DNA of 10,437 bases. Origin: Bacteriovoracaceae bacterium UBA4097. GTDB taxonomy: Bacteria > Bdellovibrionota > Bacteriovoracia > Bacteriovoracales > Bacteriovoracaceae. How positions within the stretch are numbered: the first letter of the stretch is position 1; each line of letters begins with the position of its first letter. Location of the stretch: NCBI GenBank assembly GCA_002381765.1, contig DFXX01000010.1, positions 51,873 through 62,309 on the forward strand, written 5' to 3'. Under the pieces are notes generated by a model. That model had not been told where the DNA came from. It searched no databases and saw only the letters and a program-made list of their open reading frames with translations. The position numbers and the translations under genes are program-made. Below, piece after piece: positions 1-7,077 of this stretch.

Positions 1-1289
1 ATCTGCATTTGCTTAAAGTTGGACATGCGTTCAAGCCAAGGCTGATTATTCACTTTCTCCACATCTGGAGAGAGAAGAATATTCATGAAGGAAGGTGAGT
101 ACTCTTCTTTCTTTGAATTACCCATATATAGCATGAGTGGCCCAGAGCTTTTGGCCGTGACTTCCGATTGATAAATAATATGAGAAAGATCTGGGGCTTC
201 ACTTCGGTCACTGCCTTCGATTTTCGGAGCAGCTTGAGAAGTAGACACCTCATCAACTGCTGGTTTTGCTGCTGGAGCTTCATCTTCAGCGATAGCTTCT
301 TTCGAAGACAAATCATTGATGACAACATCTCCCTTATCTAAGATCGCCGCAATCTGATGTTTTGCCTCTAGATAAGAAGCGCGAACTCTACCTACCGCCT
401 GCATGGCGTGAGGATTCATCGGCATGGTGATAAAGTAATAGGTGAAGGGGCCATAAACGGCAAGGGCCACTGAGTACCCCAGATTGTTTTTAACTGTCTG
501 GCAGAACCAGATGACTTTACCTATGGTATAGCGGTGAAGAATTCCCAAGGAGTTATTCACCGGTCGAGAGATGAATCTCACCAGGAAGTTACTTAGGCTT
601 CTAAAAAACAGAGAAAGGCCCATCACTAGTGCTGACATTTTATGTGCACGAGTCTTGGTTCTCATGATCTTCTTGAGTGTGTTTCGATAGTTTCTGAAAA
701 CTAACTGACGCTCTTCCCAAGTAAGCACTGGATCCATCTCTGTTTTTAACATCTTCATATAGACATTCGTCACAGCAGGATCACGAGTTCTGTCCTGTAT
801 AGGAAGTCTTAAATCTTTTGATTTATAAAGTCGTTTTAGATTCTTCTCAACAGTGTAAACCAACTCCGTACGGGATTTGCCTTCCTCCGCTTCTTTGTAC
901 TCAAAATGAAGAAAGTTATAGAAGTGATCGAGAATAGGGCAAGTGACATCCATCTCTAACGGGTCCAAGAAAAGCGGTTTTAAGGCTTCCTGATCCGCAG
1001 TGAAGGTCACCTCTCCCTGGATATTAAAATAATCAAATCTCTGAGACTGAATATCATTCTCAATGATGACTCTTTTAAGAACAAACCCTGTTCCTCCAAG
1101 AATTAATCCCAGAGAGAGTTGTCCGGAGATGTTATTTCCCACATATTCATATCCACTATAGCCCATGTTCTGACGGAAGGTTTTAATTTCCTCAGAGAGG
1201 GCATGGTTCTTCTTGCCACCATCCTGGATAACTGTATCCAGAAAGGGCAGCAAGTTCGAAACATCAGCGGTTAATAGGTCTTTAAGCAT
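1..1289 (-). CDS. Hypothetical protein, partial (3' end beyond window), possible membrane protein
   Basis: The frame is open from an ATG at 1289 down to the window edge, giving 429 codons without a stop; the C-terminus lies outside. I do not recognise the family. Residues about 1-215 look soluble and mixed helix/strand. A hydrophobic, partly amphipathic stretch at about 217-241 (SALVMGLSLFF core) and a stronger one at about 270-291 (SVALAVYGPFTYYFI core) could be membrane segments. Residues about 327-366 form a low-complexity linker rich in Ala, Glu, Pro and Ser, followed by a further folded-looking part from about 367. There is no obvious signal peptide. The gene starts 14 nt after the stop of the ATP-grasp/HEXXH gene with only a weak purine-rich RBS, so the two are probably co-transcribed and may be translationally coupled. 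It may be a membrane partner of that protein; this is inference from position only. A 246-nt frame at 83-328 is a shadow of this gene. Confidence 0.8.
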   Translation of the reverse strand, partial: MLKDLLTADVSNLLPFLDTVIQDGGKKNHALSEEIKTFRQNMGYSGYEYVGNNISGQLSLGLILGGTGFVLKRVIIENDIQSQRFDYFNIQGEVTFTADQEALKPLFLDPLEMDVTCPILDHFYNFLHFEYKEAEEGKSRTELVYTVEKNLKRLYKSKDLRLPIQDRTRDPAVTNVYMKMLKTEMDPVLTWEERQLVFRNYRNTLKKIMRTKTRAHKMSALVMGLSLFFRSLSNFLVRFISRPVNNSLGILHRYTIGKVIWFCQTVKNNLGYSVALAVYGPFTYYFITMPMNPHAMQAVGRVRASYLEAKHQIAAILDKGDVVINDLSSKEAIAEDEAPAAKPAVDEVSTSQAAPKIEGSDRSEAPDLSHIIYQSEVTAKSSGPLMLYMGNSKKEEYSPSFMNILLSPDVEKVNNQPWLERMSNFKQMQ

Positions 1290-1303
1290 GTCATCCGTCT
1301 CTT

Positions 1304-4300
1304 TTACTGCTGTTGTTGCTGCTGAGTTTGGTTATAACTATTGCCTAAGGAAATCGTACTCAGGATCGGTCTTAAAGTGATTGATCTGGTTAGATCAAGC
1401 TTTCTCGCAAAGCTCACTCCATAGAACTGATGATTACCAATTGCCGTTAGGGCCTCATAATCAGGTTTTGCTTTAGTGATTGCCTTTAAGATCTTCGGTC
1501 CATAAGTTCTGATTTGAGCTTCATTGGCACTTGGAAGGGCCGAACGAATTTCATCCCATGGAATATCCAGACCAAGCTCTTTAGCAAAACGAATATTCTT
1601 CGCATTCTCAAGAGCAGGAAGGACTTCTTGAAGTGCCTTCACTTTAACTTGATTAGAATTTGGCATCATGTAACCGAAGAGTGAGCCGTACTTACTCAGA
1701 ACAGCGTCATATTCTTCTGTACTTCCATTAATTCCATTTCTAATCTCGGTAATGAGATCCGAGAAGAAATAAGGAACAATCCTATCTGCTAGGCCATACA
1801 GTGGCTGGCGCTCGACTGAAATATCAAGCGATAGACCTTCAAGAGAAGCTGCCGAGACCCCCAGGAAATTTCCGTAGAAATTCAGGAAGTAGGCCTGAGC
1901 TATCGCTCCATCAGAGAGAGCACGGGCCTCAAGCTTAGTAGTCTCTTCAATCTGGTGGTAGTGAATAACTTCATGACCAGCAGTATAGATCTGAGTTAAT
2001 GGATCTAATTCCTTTCTGATCCAGATAAAGATATCTGAATCTGAGAATAGACCATGAGACTTACGCTTTCTTGCAAAACACTCACCGGCATGTTCTTGTG
2101 CCGAGAGGTGATTTTCGCGAATCTTCTTCGTCGAAAGGATAGAAATCTTATTAGGAGTCAGTTCAGAGGAGAAGATCTCCTGAAGTGTGAGTCCTTGCTT
2201 CTTAGCAAACTGCTCTAAGTTAAACTTAGCGTATGGCATGGCAGGAAGGATTTCCATCAACTCTTTAACGTTAGCACTCTTCAGATTCATGATCTCATTC
2301 ATGCGCTCAATGAAGGGAAACTTCTTGAAGTGTTCCTGGCGCTTTTTCTTAAGGTAGCTCTCTCTTTTAGAGATAGCTACCTTCTTAGCTTCGGACTCAA
2401 CACTCTTCCAGGCCTTTCTGGCGGCTTTAATATGATCAGGAATAAAGTCTGAATCGGTTAATAATTCACCTGTCGCAAACTCTTTTTGAGTCGCGGTCAA
2501 GAAGCCATTAGTTTTAGCAAGGCTGCTCTCTGAAAGACCAAACGTTTCAAACTTAAGTTCAGGATGAAGTGTTTGTGGAGAGAAGAGCTTAGCAAATTCA
2601 ATGGCCTTTTCAGAATCCTGTAAACGCTCTCTGACAATAGTCATAAAGAGTTCAATCATCTTCATTAAGTTAGATCCGGCCTTGCCAGCTATCACTTCTC
2701 TTGGGAAGGAAGCTTCAATACTGCTTCTTAAGATCTTAAGTAGTGATTTGTAATCCTGAACCAGCTTTTGATTTGTTCCGGCCTTCTCCATGAGCATCGA
2801 TTTCAGATTCTTAAGAATCTTGCGGTCATGGTTTCTGTGTTCAGTTGTATAGTTCTGGTAAACCAGATCCATATCCAGCGCCAGAAGCTCATCCATGTGT
2901 TCACGGAAGTTCTTCGGAAGTTTGTTCTTGCTTTCTAGCTTCTCGAGCATGGTTACCAGACTGATCTGGTTCGCATTGATTCGTTCAAAATAAGCCGAGA
3001 TTTCGGTTGAGGCTTGTTTATTTTGCAGAATATCGATCATGCGATAAATCGGCTCAATGGCCCTAGGATTCATGAAGCTCAGGACTTCACGACACTGAGT
3101 CTTCAATGAAAGAGTAAGCCCGAGTAGGGTATAGCTATCGGCGGTACCATTCTTAAGATGATTATATATCTCAGTGGACAGGCGAGAGACTTGAATAAGC
3201 TGAGCAGCTACGAACATCGGAAGATGCGTCTGAAGCGGTACCGGTGAGCGCGGCTTTATAAACTCTGCAGCTGTTACGGCCTCTGGAGAAGAAACATCGT
3301 CCACTACTACGAATGGAGCATAACCACCACCCTTAGATGTGTTTACGATGGAGCTCATCGGACCTTTTTCTTCCGGGGCATATCTCACGAGAGCATTATG
3401 AGTCATTTTAGGTAAGGCCTTTGCTCCACCACCATAGAAAACCCATAGGCGAATATCGGCCGCAAGGTTTGCAAAACGAGTTCCCTGTCTGTCTTTCATG
3501 GCAACAGGAATGCGCGCAATCTTAACTAGTTTCTGATAAGCAAAGTGAGTAGGGTCCTTACGGATCATTTCAATGATTTCTTTCTTTGACTCTGTTGAAA
3601 GAGTTTTCATGATGTAGATACCTGAGCCACCAGAAAGATTTGGCGCCTTCACTACCCATTCATCAGGATTGTTTGCTATCTCAATCACCGACTCCATTTT
3701 CGGAGGAAGAGTTTCTGGTGGGATGATCTTTGGGCCATTGGTCGCTAGACCTAGCTCTTTTAGCTTCTTAGAAAAGTAGCGAGGAGCGTAGGTGGTGAGA
3801 GCTGCTAGAATAATCTTGTTATCCAGAATGCGGTTTAGGCCACCCATGTAGATTCGGCGATTTAGTATAGCATCCAGAAGTCCTGGTACAGCATAGTCAG
3901 ACTGAAGAGGAATAGGATTACCATTCACATCTTTAACGATCGGCGATTCTCCATCTTCACCCAACTTTAGAGAGTCACGAAGATAGATTGGCTCATTGGT
4001 ATCAGGGTCTTTTAGAATGATACCCTTATCGGCGTCAAAGAGTGCTGAGTCTGCATTAATGCGAGAGTAGATAGCGGTTACGATCGGATTTGAACCATTA
4101 ATGGTTCTAAGGCGGATATAGCCCTTCTCGTCCTGGAAAAGTTGGACGGGATCAGCGTAGACAAGACCTGAATAGGCGGCAAGATTATGAATCTCTGGAG
4201 CAGCACCATTCATTCCTCCAGGAGGAAGAATGACTTGAATACCGTCTTTGATACCAGTCCAGTCTTCACCCAGAGTCTTATAAGTCTCGGCCAGTACCTG

Positions 4301-5065
4301 GAAGTGATCATTTGGAATAAGTTTGCCTAGTGAGTCTAGAACCTCTGGGTTCTGCTCGTAGTGACCTTCCAGAACATTCATATTATTAGATGCTCCAGAC
4401 GGTGCACCAGCATTGAGCTCGAGAATTCTAAAAGGAAGCTGCGGTAGTTTTTCAGTCTTCTTAGACTTAAGGATCTCCTCAAAGTTCTTGGATCTTTCCA
4501 GATAATCTTCGATGAGAACCAGATCCAGACCCACATTATCAAAAAACGGGTACTTCTTCATGCTTGGGTGGTGAAGCTGAGGGAAGTAGTTAGGTGATTC
4601 CTGAATGGCCAGAATAAAGATTTTTCTGATTTCTTCCGGAAGTGATTTTACAAAGCCGGAATCTTTAACGGATTTAGAACCGTAAATATCCTGGATAACA
4701 CAGCGTAAGGACACAATAAGTGTCTGCGCTGCTTTTTCAATAGTGTTAAAGACAGATTTTTGTAAAGGCACGATGGTCGTAGTACAAGGCACAGTAAAGA
4801 TCTTGTAGTTGCCTGCTTCATCAGACTTTTGGAATGTTAAGTCACGTTTTCTAATGAAACGTGTCAGCCCTCTAGACTCTTTTAAGTGAACAGAGACTTC
4901 CCTAGAAAGCAGGTTCTTCACCAAAGCTTTAGAGTGACTGTAAGGGGCCCTTTTTCGACGAGAAGAGAAGATGTAATTGGCCACATCTACCTTCACACTT
5001 CCGATAAAACCCTGGTTAGGGTTATAAGGCTGAAGCTTACGACGATGGTTTTTCACTTTAATCAC
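1304..5065 (-). CDS. Circularly permuted ATP-grasp ligase-like protein fused to a C-terminal HEXXH metallopeptidase-like region
   Basis: The protein is 1253 aa. Residues about 160-595 match the circularly permuted ATP-grasp type 2 family (DUF404/DUF407-like). The metal-binding element E216-x-N218 with APSGAS (221-226) comes first. It is followed by a GIQVILPPG strand (about 275), a VPGLLDAI...DNK segment (393-417), and only then the ATP-lobe lysine K473 with loop GGSG (479-482), Q511 and D537-I-R539. This order is the hallmark of the permutation. Family members are thought to form peptide or amide bonds with ATP. Residues about 600-960 are helical and unrecognised. A HEVIH motif (H1031, E1032, H1035) lies in a zinc-protease-like context; the third ligand is unassigned (E1046, E1076 and E1085 are candidates). 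The C-terminus ends in six glutamines. No signal peptide is seen, so the protein is probably cytoplasmic. It is far longer than a stand-alone family member (about 450-500 aa). Activity, substrate and whether the HEXXH is catalytic are unknown. Confidence 0.85.
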   Translation of the reverse strand: MIKVKNHRRKLQPYNPNQGFIGSVKVDVANYIFSSRRKRAPYSHSKALVKNLLSREVSVHLKESRGLTRFIRKRDLTFQKSDEAGNYKIFTVPCTTTIVPLQKSVFNTIEKAAQTLIVSLRCVIQDIYGSKSVKDSGFVKSLPEEIRKIFILAIQESPNYFPQLHHPSMKKYPFFDNVGLDLVLIEDYLERSKNFEEILKSKKTEKLPQLPFRILELNAGAPSGASNNMNVLEGHYEQNPEVLDSLGKLIPNDHFQVLAETYKTLGEDWTGIKDGIQVILPPGGMNGAAPEIHNLAAYSGLVYADPVQLFQDEKGYIRLRTINGSNPIVTAIYSRINADSALFDADKGIILKDPDTNEPIYLRDSLKLGEDGESPIVKDVNGNPIPLQSDYAVPGLLDAILNRRIYMGGLNRILDNKIILAALTTYAPRYFSKKLKELGLATNGPKIIPPETLPPKMESVIEIANNPDEWVVKAPNLSGGSGIYIMKTLSTESKKEIIEMIRKDPTHFAYQKLVKIARIPVAMKDRQGTRFANLAADIRLWVFYGGGAKALPKMTHNALVRYAPEEKGPMSSIVNTSKGGGYAPFVVVDDVSSPEAVTAAEFIKPRSPVPLQTHLPMFVAAQLIQVSRLSTEIYNHLKNGTADSYTLLGLTLSLKTQCREVLSFMNPRAIEPIYRMIDILQNKQASTEISAYFERINANQISLVTMLEKLESKNKLPKNFREHMDELLALDMDLVYQNYTTEHRNHDRKILKNLKSMLMEKAGTNQKLVQDYKSLLKILRSSIEASFPREVIAGKAGSNLMKMIELFMTIVRERLQDSEKAIEFAKLFSPQTLHPELKFETFGLSESSLAKTNGFLTATQKEFATGELLTDSDFIPDHIKAARKAWKSVESEAKKVAISKRESYLKKKRQEHFKKFPFIERMNEIMNLKSANVKELMEILPAMPYAKFNLEQFAKKQGLTLQEIFSSELTPNKISILSTKKIRENHLSAQEHAGECFARKRKSHGLFSDSDIFIWIRKELDPLTQIYTAGHEVIHYHQIEETTKLEARALSDGAIAQAYFLNFYGNFLGVSAASLEGLSLDISVERQPLYGLADRIVPYFFSDLITEIRNGINGSTEEYDAVLSKYGSLFGYMMPNSNQVKVKALQEVLPALENAKNIRFAKELGLDIPWDEIRSALPSANEAQIRTYGPKILKAITKAKPDYEALTAIGNHQFYGVSFARKLDLTRSITLRPILSTISLGNSYNQTQQQQQQ

Positions 5066-5076
5066 ATGAACCTCTC
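5062..5076 (-). promoter_or_regulatory. Shine-Dalgarno and GTG start of the ATP-grasp fusion gene
   Basis: On the minus strand GAGAGG (5076-5071) sits 5 nt before a GTG at 5065-5063, which opens the long frame. An ATG two bases upstream (5067-5065) overlaps it but is followed directly by TGA (ATGTGA), so it cannot start the gene. The GTG is therefore the supported start. Confidence 0.65.
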
Positions 5077-5164
5077 AAAAAATTATCCCAAAAACTAATG
5101 ACTCTTAAGATTTGTGGGAAAGTGTAGCGTTATGACTGACGCAGCGCACTCAGAACTCTCTGTT

Positions 5165-5181
5165 CCTGTAAAAACTACAGG
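5165..5181. repeat. Short perfect inverted repeat (6-bp arms, 5-nt loop)
   Basis: CCTGTA and TACAGG flank AAAAC. There is no proper U-tract on either strand, so it does not look like an intrinsic terminator. On the minus strand it would lie in the long leader of the ATP-grasp fusion mRNA if transcription starts upstream of it. Confidence 0.3.
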
Positions 5182-5256
5182 TTTAAGATCAGATGGTTCA
5201 CTTCCCGGGCTCTTCTCTGCAAATTCCGTGACACTGTAATATTCTTGTATTTTTAG

Positions 5257-5289
5257 CCACTTAGTTGATTTAACTCATCTAGTAAGTGG
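5257..5289. repeat. 33-bp interrupted dyad with 7-bp perfect arms
   Basis: CCACTTA (5257-5263) and TAAGTGG (5283-5289) are perfect inverted arms. Inside them GAT/ATC and a T-A pair also align symmetrically, leaving a 7-nt centre. There is no U-tract on either side. It could be an operator or an RNA stem in the upstream region of the minus-strand operon; function is not shown. Confidence 0.35.
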
Positions 5290-5441
5290 TCAATTGTCTT
5301 AAGATTGGACAAAAAGGGACATTGAAACAAGTTGCCCAAATCATTGGAGATTTTGTTTAGCGCAGGTATGATCCTGAGCTTTTCTTAAGCTTGTAACCTT
5401 TGGTAAGTTTTATGGGAAAAAGATCGCCTAAAAAGTGTCTA

Positions 5442-5458
5442 AAAGATTGATAATCTCT
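5442..5458 (-). terminator. Weak candidate intrinsic terminator downstream of the tRNA
   Basis: Read on the minus strand, AGAGATT and AATCTTT pair (7 bp including one G-U) around a 3-nt ATC loop. A run of T (TTTTT) follows only after a TAGACAC interruption. It lies about 48 nt past the tRNA 3' end. The stem is AT-rich, so it would be inefficient; this is a tentative call. Confidence 0.25.
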
Positions 5459-5505
5459 ATAATGCTGCAAGCCTTTGAATTCTTGTAATTTCTATGGGAA
5501 AAGAA

Positions 5506-5582
5506 TGGTAGCAATGGGCGGAGTTGAACCGCCGACCCCAGCGTTATGAATGCTGTGCTCTCACCAACTGAGCTACATTGCC
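5506..5582 (-). tRNA. tRNA with CAU anticodon, most likely elongator tRNA-Met
   Basis: A full 77-nt cloverleaf including an encoded CCA. The acceptor is GGCAATG/CATTGCT, the D-arm GCTC/GAGC with loop AGTTGGTGA, the anticodon arm CAGCA-TTCATAA-CGCTG with CAU at 5548-5546, the variable loop GGGTC, and the T-arm GGCGG-TTCAACT-CCGCC. It is not an initiator: there is no C1/A72 mismatch and no run of three G-C pairs in the anticodon stem. A CAU anticodon fits either elongator Met or the Ile2 precursor that TilS modifies. The G1-U72 pair and the GCTACCA end match elongator tRNA-Met genes as I recall them (for example from Bacillus), so Met is preferred. An A31-C39 mismatch closes the anticodon loop. 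It has its own upstream promoter and lies divergent from tilS. Confidence 0.93.
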
Positions 5583-5601
5583 CCAAGAAAAAAGTAGTGT
5601 C

Positions 5602-5631
5602 ATACTAAATGGTACTAAGCCACGCTGTCAA
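5602..5631 (-). promoter_or_regulatory. Sigma-70-type promoter of the tRNA gene
   Basis: On the minus strand a perfect -35 TTGACA (5631-5626) is separated by 18 bp from a -10 TAGTAT (5607-5602, 4 of 6 matches). This predicts a start near 5595, about a dozen bases before the tRNA 5' end at 5582. It lies inside the 81-bp interval shared with tilS. Confidence 0.65.
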
Positions 5632-5663
5632 CAGTAATTCCCTGTATTAGCAAGTGTTTGCCT

Positions 5664-7007
5664 ATGAGAAAATTGAGTCCTATAGCCTATCGTTCCCTCT
5701 TTTTTAAGCACCTCTGGCGCTTTATGAATAATATTGCCTCTCCCGGTGAACTTATGTCCCCTCATGCGGTCTCGGTTTCCGGAGGCCTGGATTCGATGGC
5801 GCTACTGTGGGTGGCAAAGACTCTACACAATCAGGGAAAAATCGGGCCAGTACGGGCGATCTTTGTTCATCACCATACCCGCAGTGGCCAGAATAAAGAT
5901 GGGGAATTAATCAAGAACTTCTGCGTCCAAGAGGGGATCCCTTTTACTGCTCTTCATATAGAAGGATTGTCTCATCATGAAGGGAATTTTGAGGCCCGGG
6001 CCAGAAAGCTTCGCCGTGAAATGAGCTTAAAGGAACTGGTTCCTAATGAGAGGCTTTGGATCGGCCATCATTTGGATGATTCCTATGAATGGAATTTTAT
6101 GCAGCGGTATCGCTCTAATAATCCTAAAGCGAGTTTAGGTATTCCCGTGAGAAATGGGGCGATCATTAGGCCATTTTCCTGTGTTACCCGGGCCCAGATA
6201 AAAAGATTGGCGCGCTTTGAGGGGATACCTTACCGAGAGGATCCCACGAATTGGGATCTTCGTCATGATCGCAACTATATCCGCCATCTCATTACTCCGA
6301 AGATTAGAAAACGCTACCCTAAGTATCTTAAGTTCTACTCTCATTTTGCCAATTTTTCGGCAATGATTCTGAAGATCAGCATTATGAATCGCTCAGGCAC
6401 CTCAGAAATTTTTGTCTTTGAGCAGGGAGCGGCGCTTTTAGGAAAACATTTTTCTGAAATTCAAATTCAGGAGCTCATCCATCATTATTCAAATACTGAT
6501 CGGGGAGAGATCGTGACCAGCATAGAAAGAATGCTCAAGGCCATTGATAATGGTAAAAAGGGCCCCTTTCATTTTAGTGGAGGAATGGAAGCCTACCATT
6601 CCCATAATATGCTGATGATCTATTCTCAGGGGATGGTGAACTATGATAGCAATATTGCTCTTGTGTTATCTCAGCTGTCTTCAAGTGAATTGGCCCAAAT
6701 GACGACCTACAAGAGAGTGGAGCTCCAGCATGCCTGGAGTAATCTTTTAAAATCCAAAGATGCTCTTCTCAATCTTCCCGGGATTGTTTTAGTGCTTGAA
6801 TCAGAATCCGTTTGCAAAACTTTGAACACTTCTGTCTATGACCCTTTGTTTCCTAGGGTTTCCGAAGTTTGTAAAAACCGAGGAATTCGCTTTATTACCT
6901 TTAGTAAGTGTCTTGAAGTGTGGAGAAATAAAAAAGAGAAGTTGCCTGAAAGACTCAGGCTCTTACCTCTGTGTAACCTTTCTAATCTCTTTTCTTCCCA
7001 ACAATAG
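5664..7007 (+). CDS. tilS: tRNA(Ile)-lysidine synthetase
   Basis: TilS uses ATP and lysine to convert the wobble C of the CAU anticodon of tRNA-Ile2 to lysidine, so that the tRNA reads AUA and is charged with Ile. It acts in the cytoplasm. Counting from the ATG, the N-type ATP pyrophosphatase loop SGGLDS is at residues 39-44. Family motifs follow in order: HHHTRS (69-74), NFEARARKLRR (108-118), GHHLDD (134-139), IRPF, EDPTN (192-196) and the RNYIR segment (203-207). The 447 aa length is typical (E. coli about 430). Residues after about 215 are divergent and I see no clear C-terminal TilS motif. In GHHLDDSYEW, Ser and Trp stand where the usual GHHxDDQxET has Gln and Thr. The start is uncertain: neither the ATG at 5664 nor an in-frame TTG at 5658 has a good RBS. 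The stop lies 70 nt before ftsH. Confidence 0.93.
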   Translation: MRKLSPIAYRSLFFKHLWRFMNNIASPGELMSPHAVSVSGGLDSMALLWVAKTLHNQGKIGPVRAIFVHHHTRSGQNKDGELIKNFCVQEGIPFTALHIEGLSHHEGNFEARARKLRREMSLKELVPNERLWIGHHLDDSYEWNFMQRYRSNNPKASLGIPVRNGAIIRPFSCVTRAQIKRLARFEGIPYREDPTNWDLRHDRNYIRHLITPKIRKRYPKYLKFYSHFANFSAMILKISIMNRSGTSEIFVFEQGAALLGKHFSEIQIQELIHHYSNTDRGEIVTSIERMLKAIDNGKKGPFHFSGGMEAYHSHNMLMIYSQGMVNYDSNIALVLSQLSSSELAQMTTYKRVELQHAWSNLLKSKDALLNLPGIVLVLESESVCKTLNTSVYDPLFPRVSEVCKNRGIRFITFSKCLEVWRNKKEKLPERLRLLPLCNLSNLFSSQQ

Positions 7008-7023
7008 ATGACTCCTTTATAAT
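6995..7023 (+). promoter_or_regulatory. Candidate sigma-70 promoter for ftsH
   Basis: A perfect -10 TATAAT (7018-7023) has a -35-like TTCCCA (6995-7000, 4 of 6) at the ideal 17-bp spacing. The predicted start near 7030 leaves a leader of about 48 nt to the ftsH ATG. The -35 lies inside the tilS end, so ftsH may be transcribed both from tilS and from this promoter. Confidence 0.45.
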
Positions 7024-7077
7024 CTAGTCAGCCCTTTGGGTCCCTATCTTTATTAGAGTTTTTAAAAAGGTTCCATC

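Larger units (their letters stand above)
5066..5505. other. Intergenic region without a convincing gene
   Basis: About 440 bp between the tRNA and the ATP-grasp fusion gene. It must hold the leader, and possibly the promoter, of the minus-strand operon, but I see no strong -35/-10 pair. A GATAAT (minus strand, 5087-5082) lies just before the RBS, but its best upstream partner is poor and badly spaced. The region contains a small perfect hairpin (CCTGTA/TACAGG, 5165-5181), a 33-bp dyad (5257-5289), a weak candidate terminator for the tRNA (5442-5458), and two copies of TATGGGAAAA 82 bp apart (5411 and 5493). The only plus-strand frame of note, 5132-5239 (35 aa), lacks a good RBS and recognisable content. 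Confidence 0.6.

Noticed and set aside
83..328. Minus-strand 81-aa frame
   Set aside because: It is out of frame with, and inside, the longer open frame 1-1289, whose product has normal composition; it is a shadow.
4886..5098. Plus-strand 70-aa frame over the start of the large gene
   Set aside because: Lies almost entirely antisense to the N-terminus of the ATP-grasp fusion and has no supporting signals.
5132..5239. Plus-strand 35-aa frame starting MTDAAHSEL
   Set aside because: No clear RBS, promoter or recognisable content; a frame of this size is expected by chance.
5411..5502. Two copies of TATGGGAAAA 82 bp apart
   Set aside because: Short AT-rich direct repeats without further shared flanks; not enough to call a repeat array or attachment site next to the tRNA.
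5506..5582. tRNA 3' end as an integration (att) site
   Set aside because: No integrase gene and no second copy of the tRNA 3' segment seen in the window.
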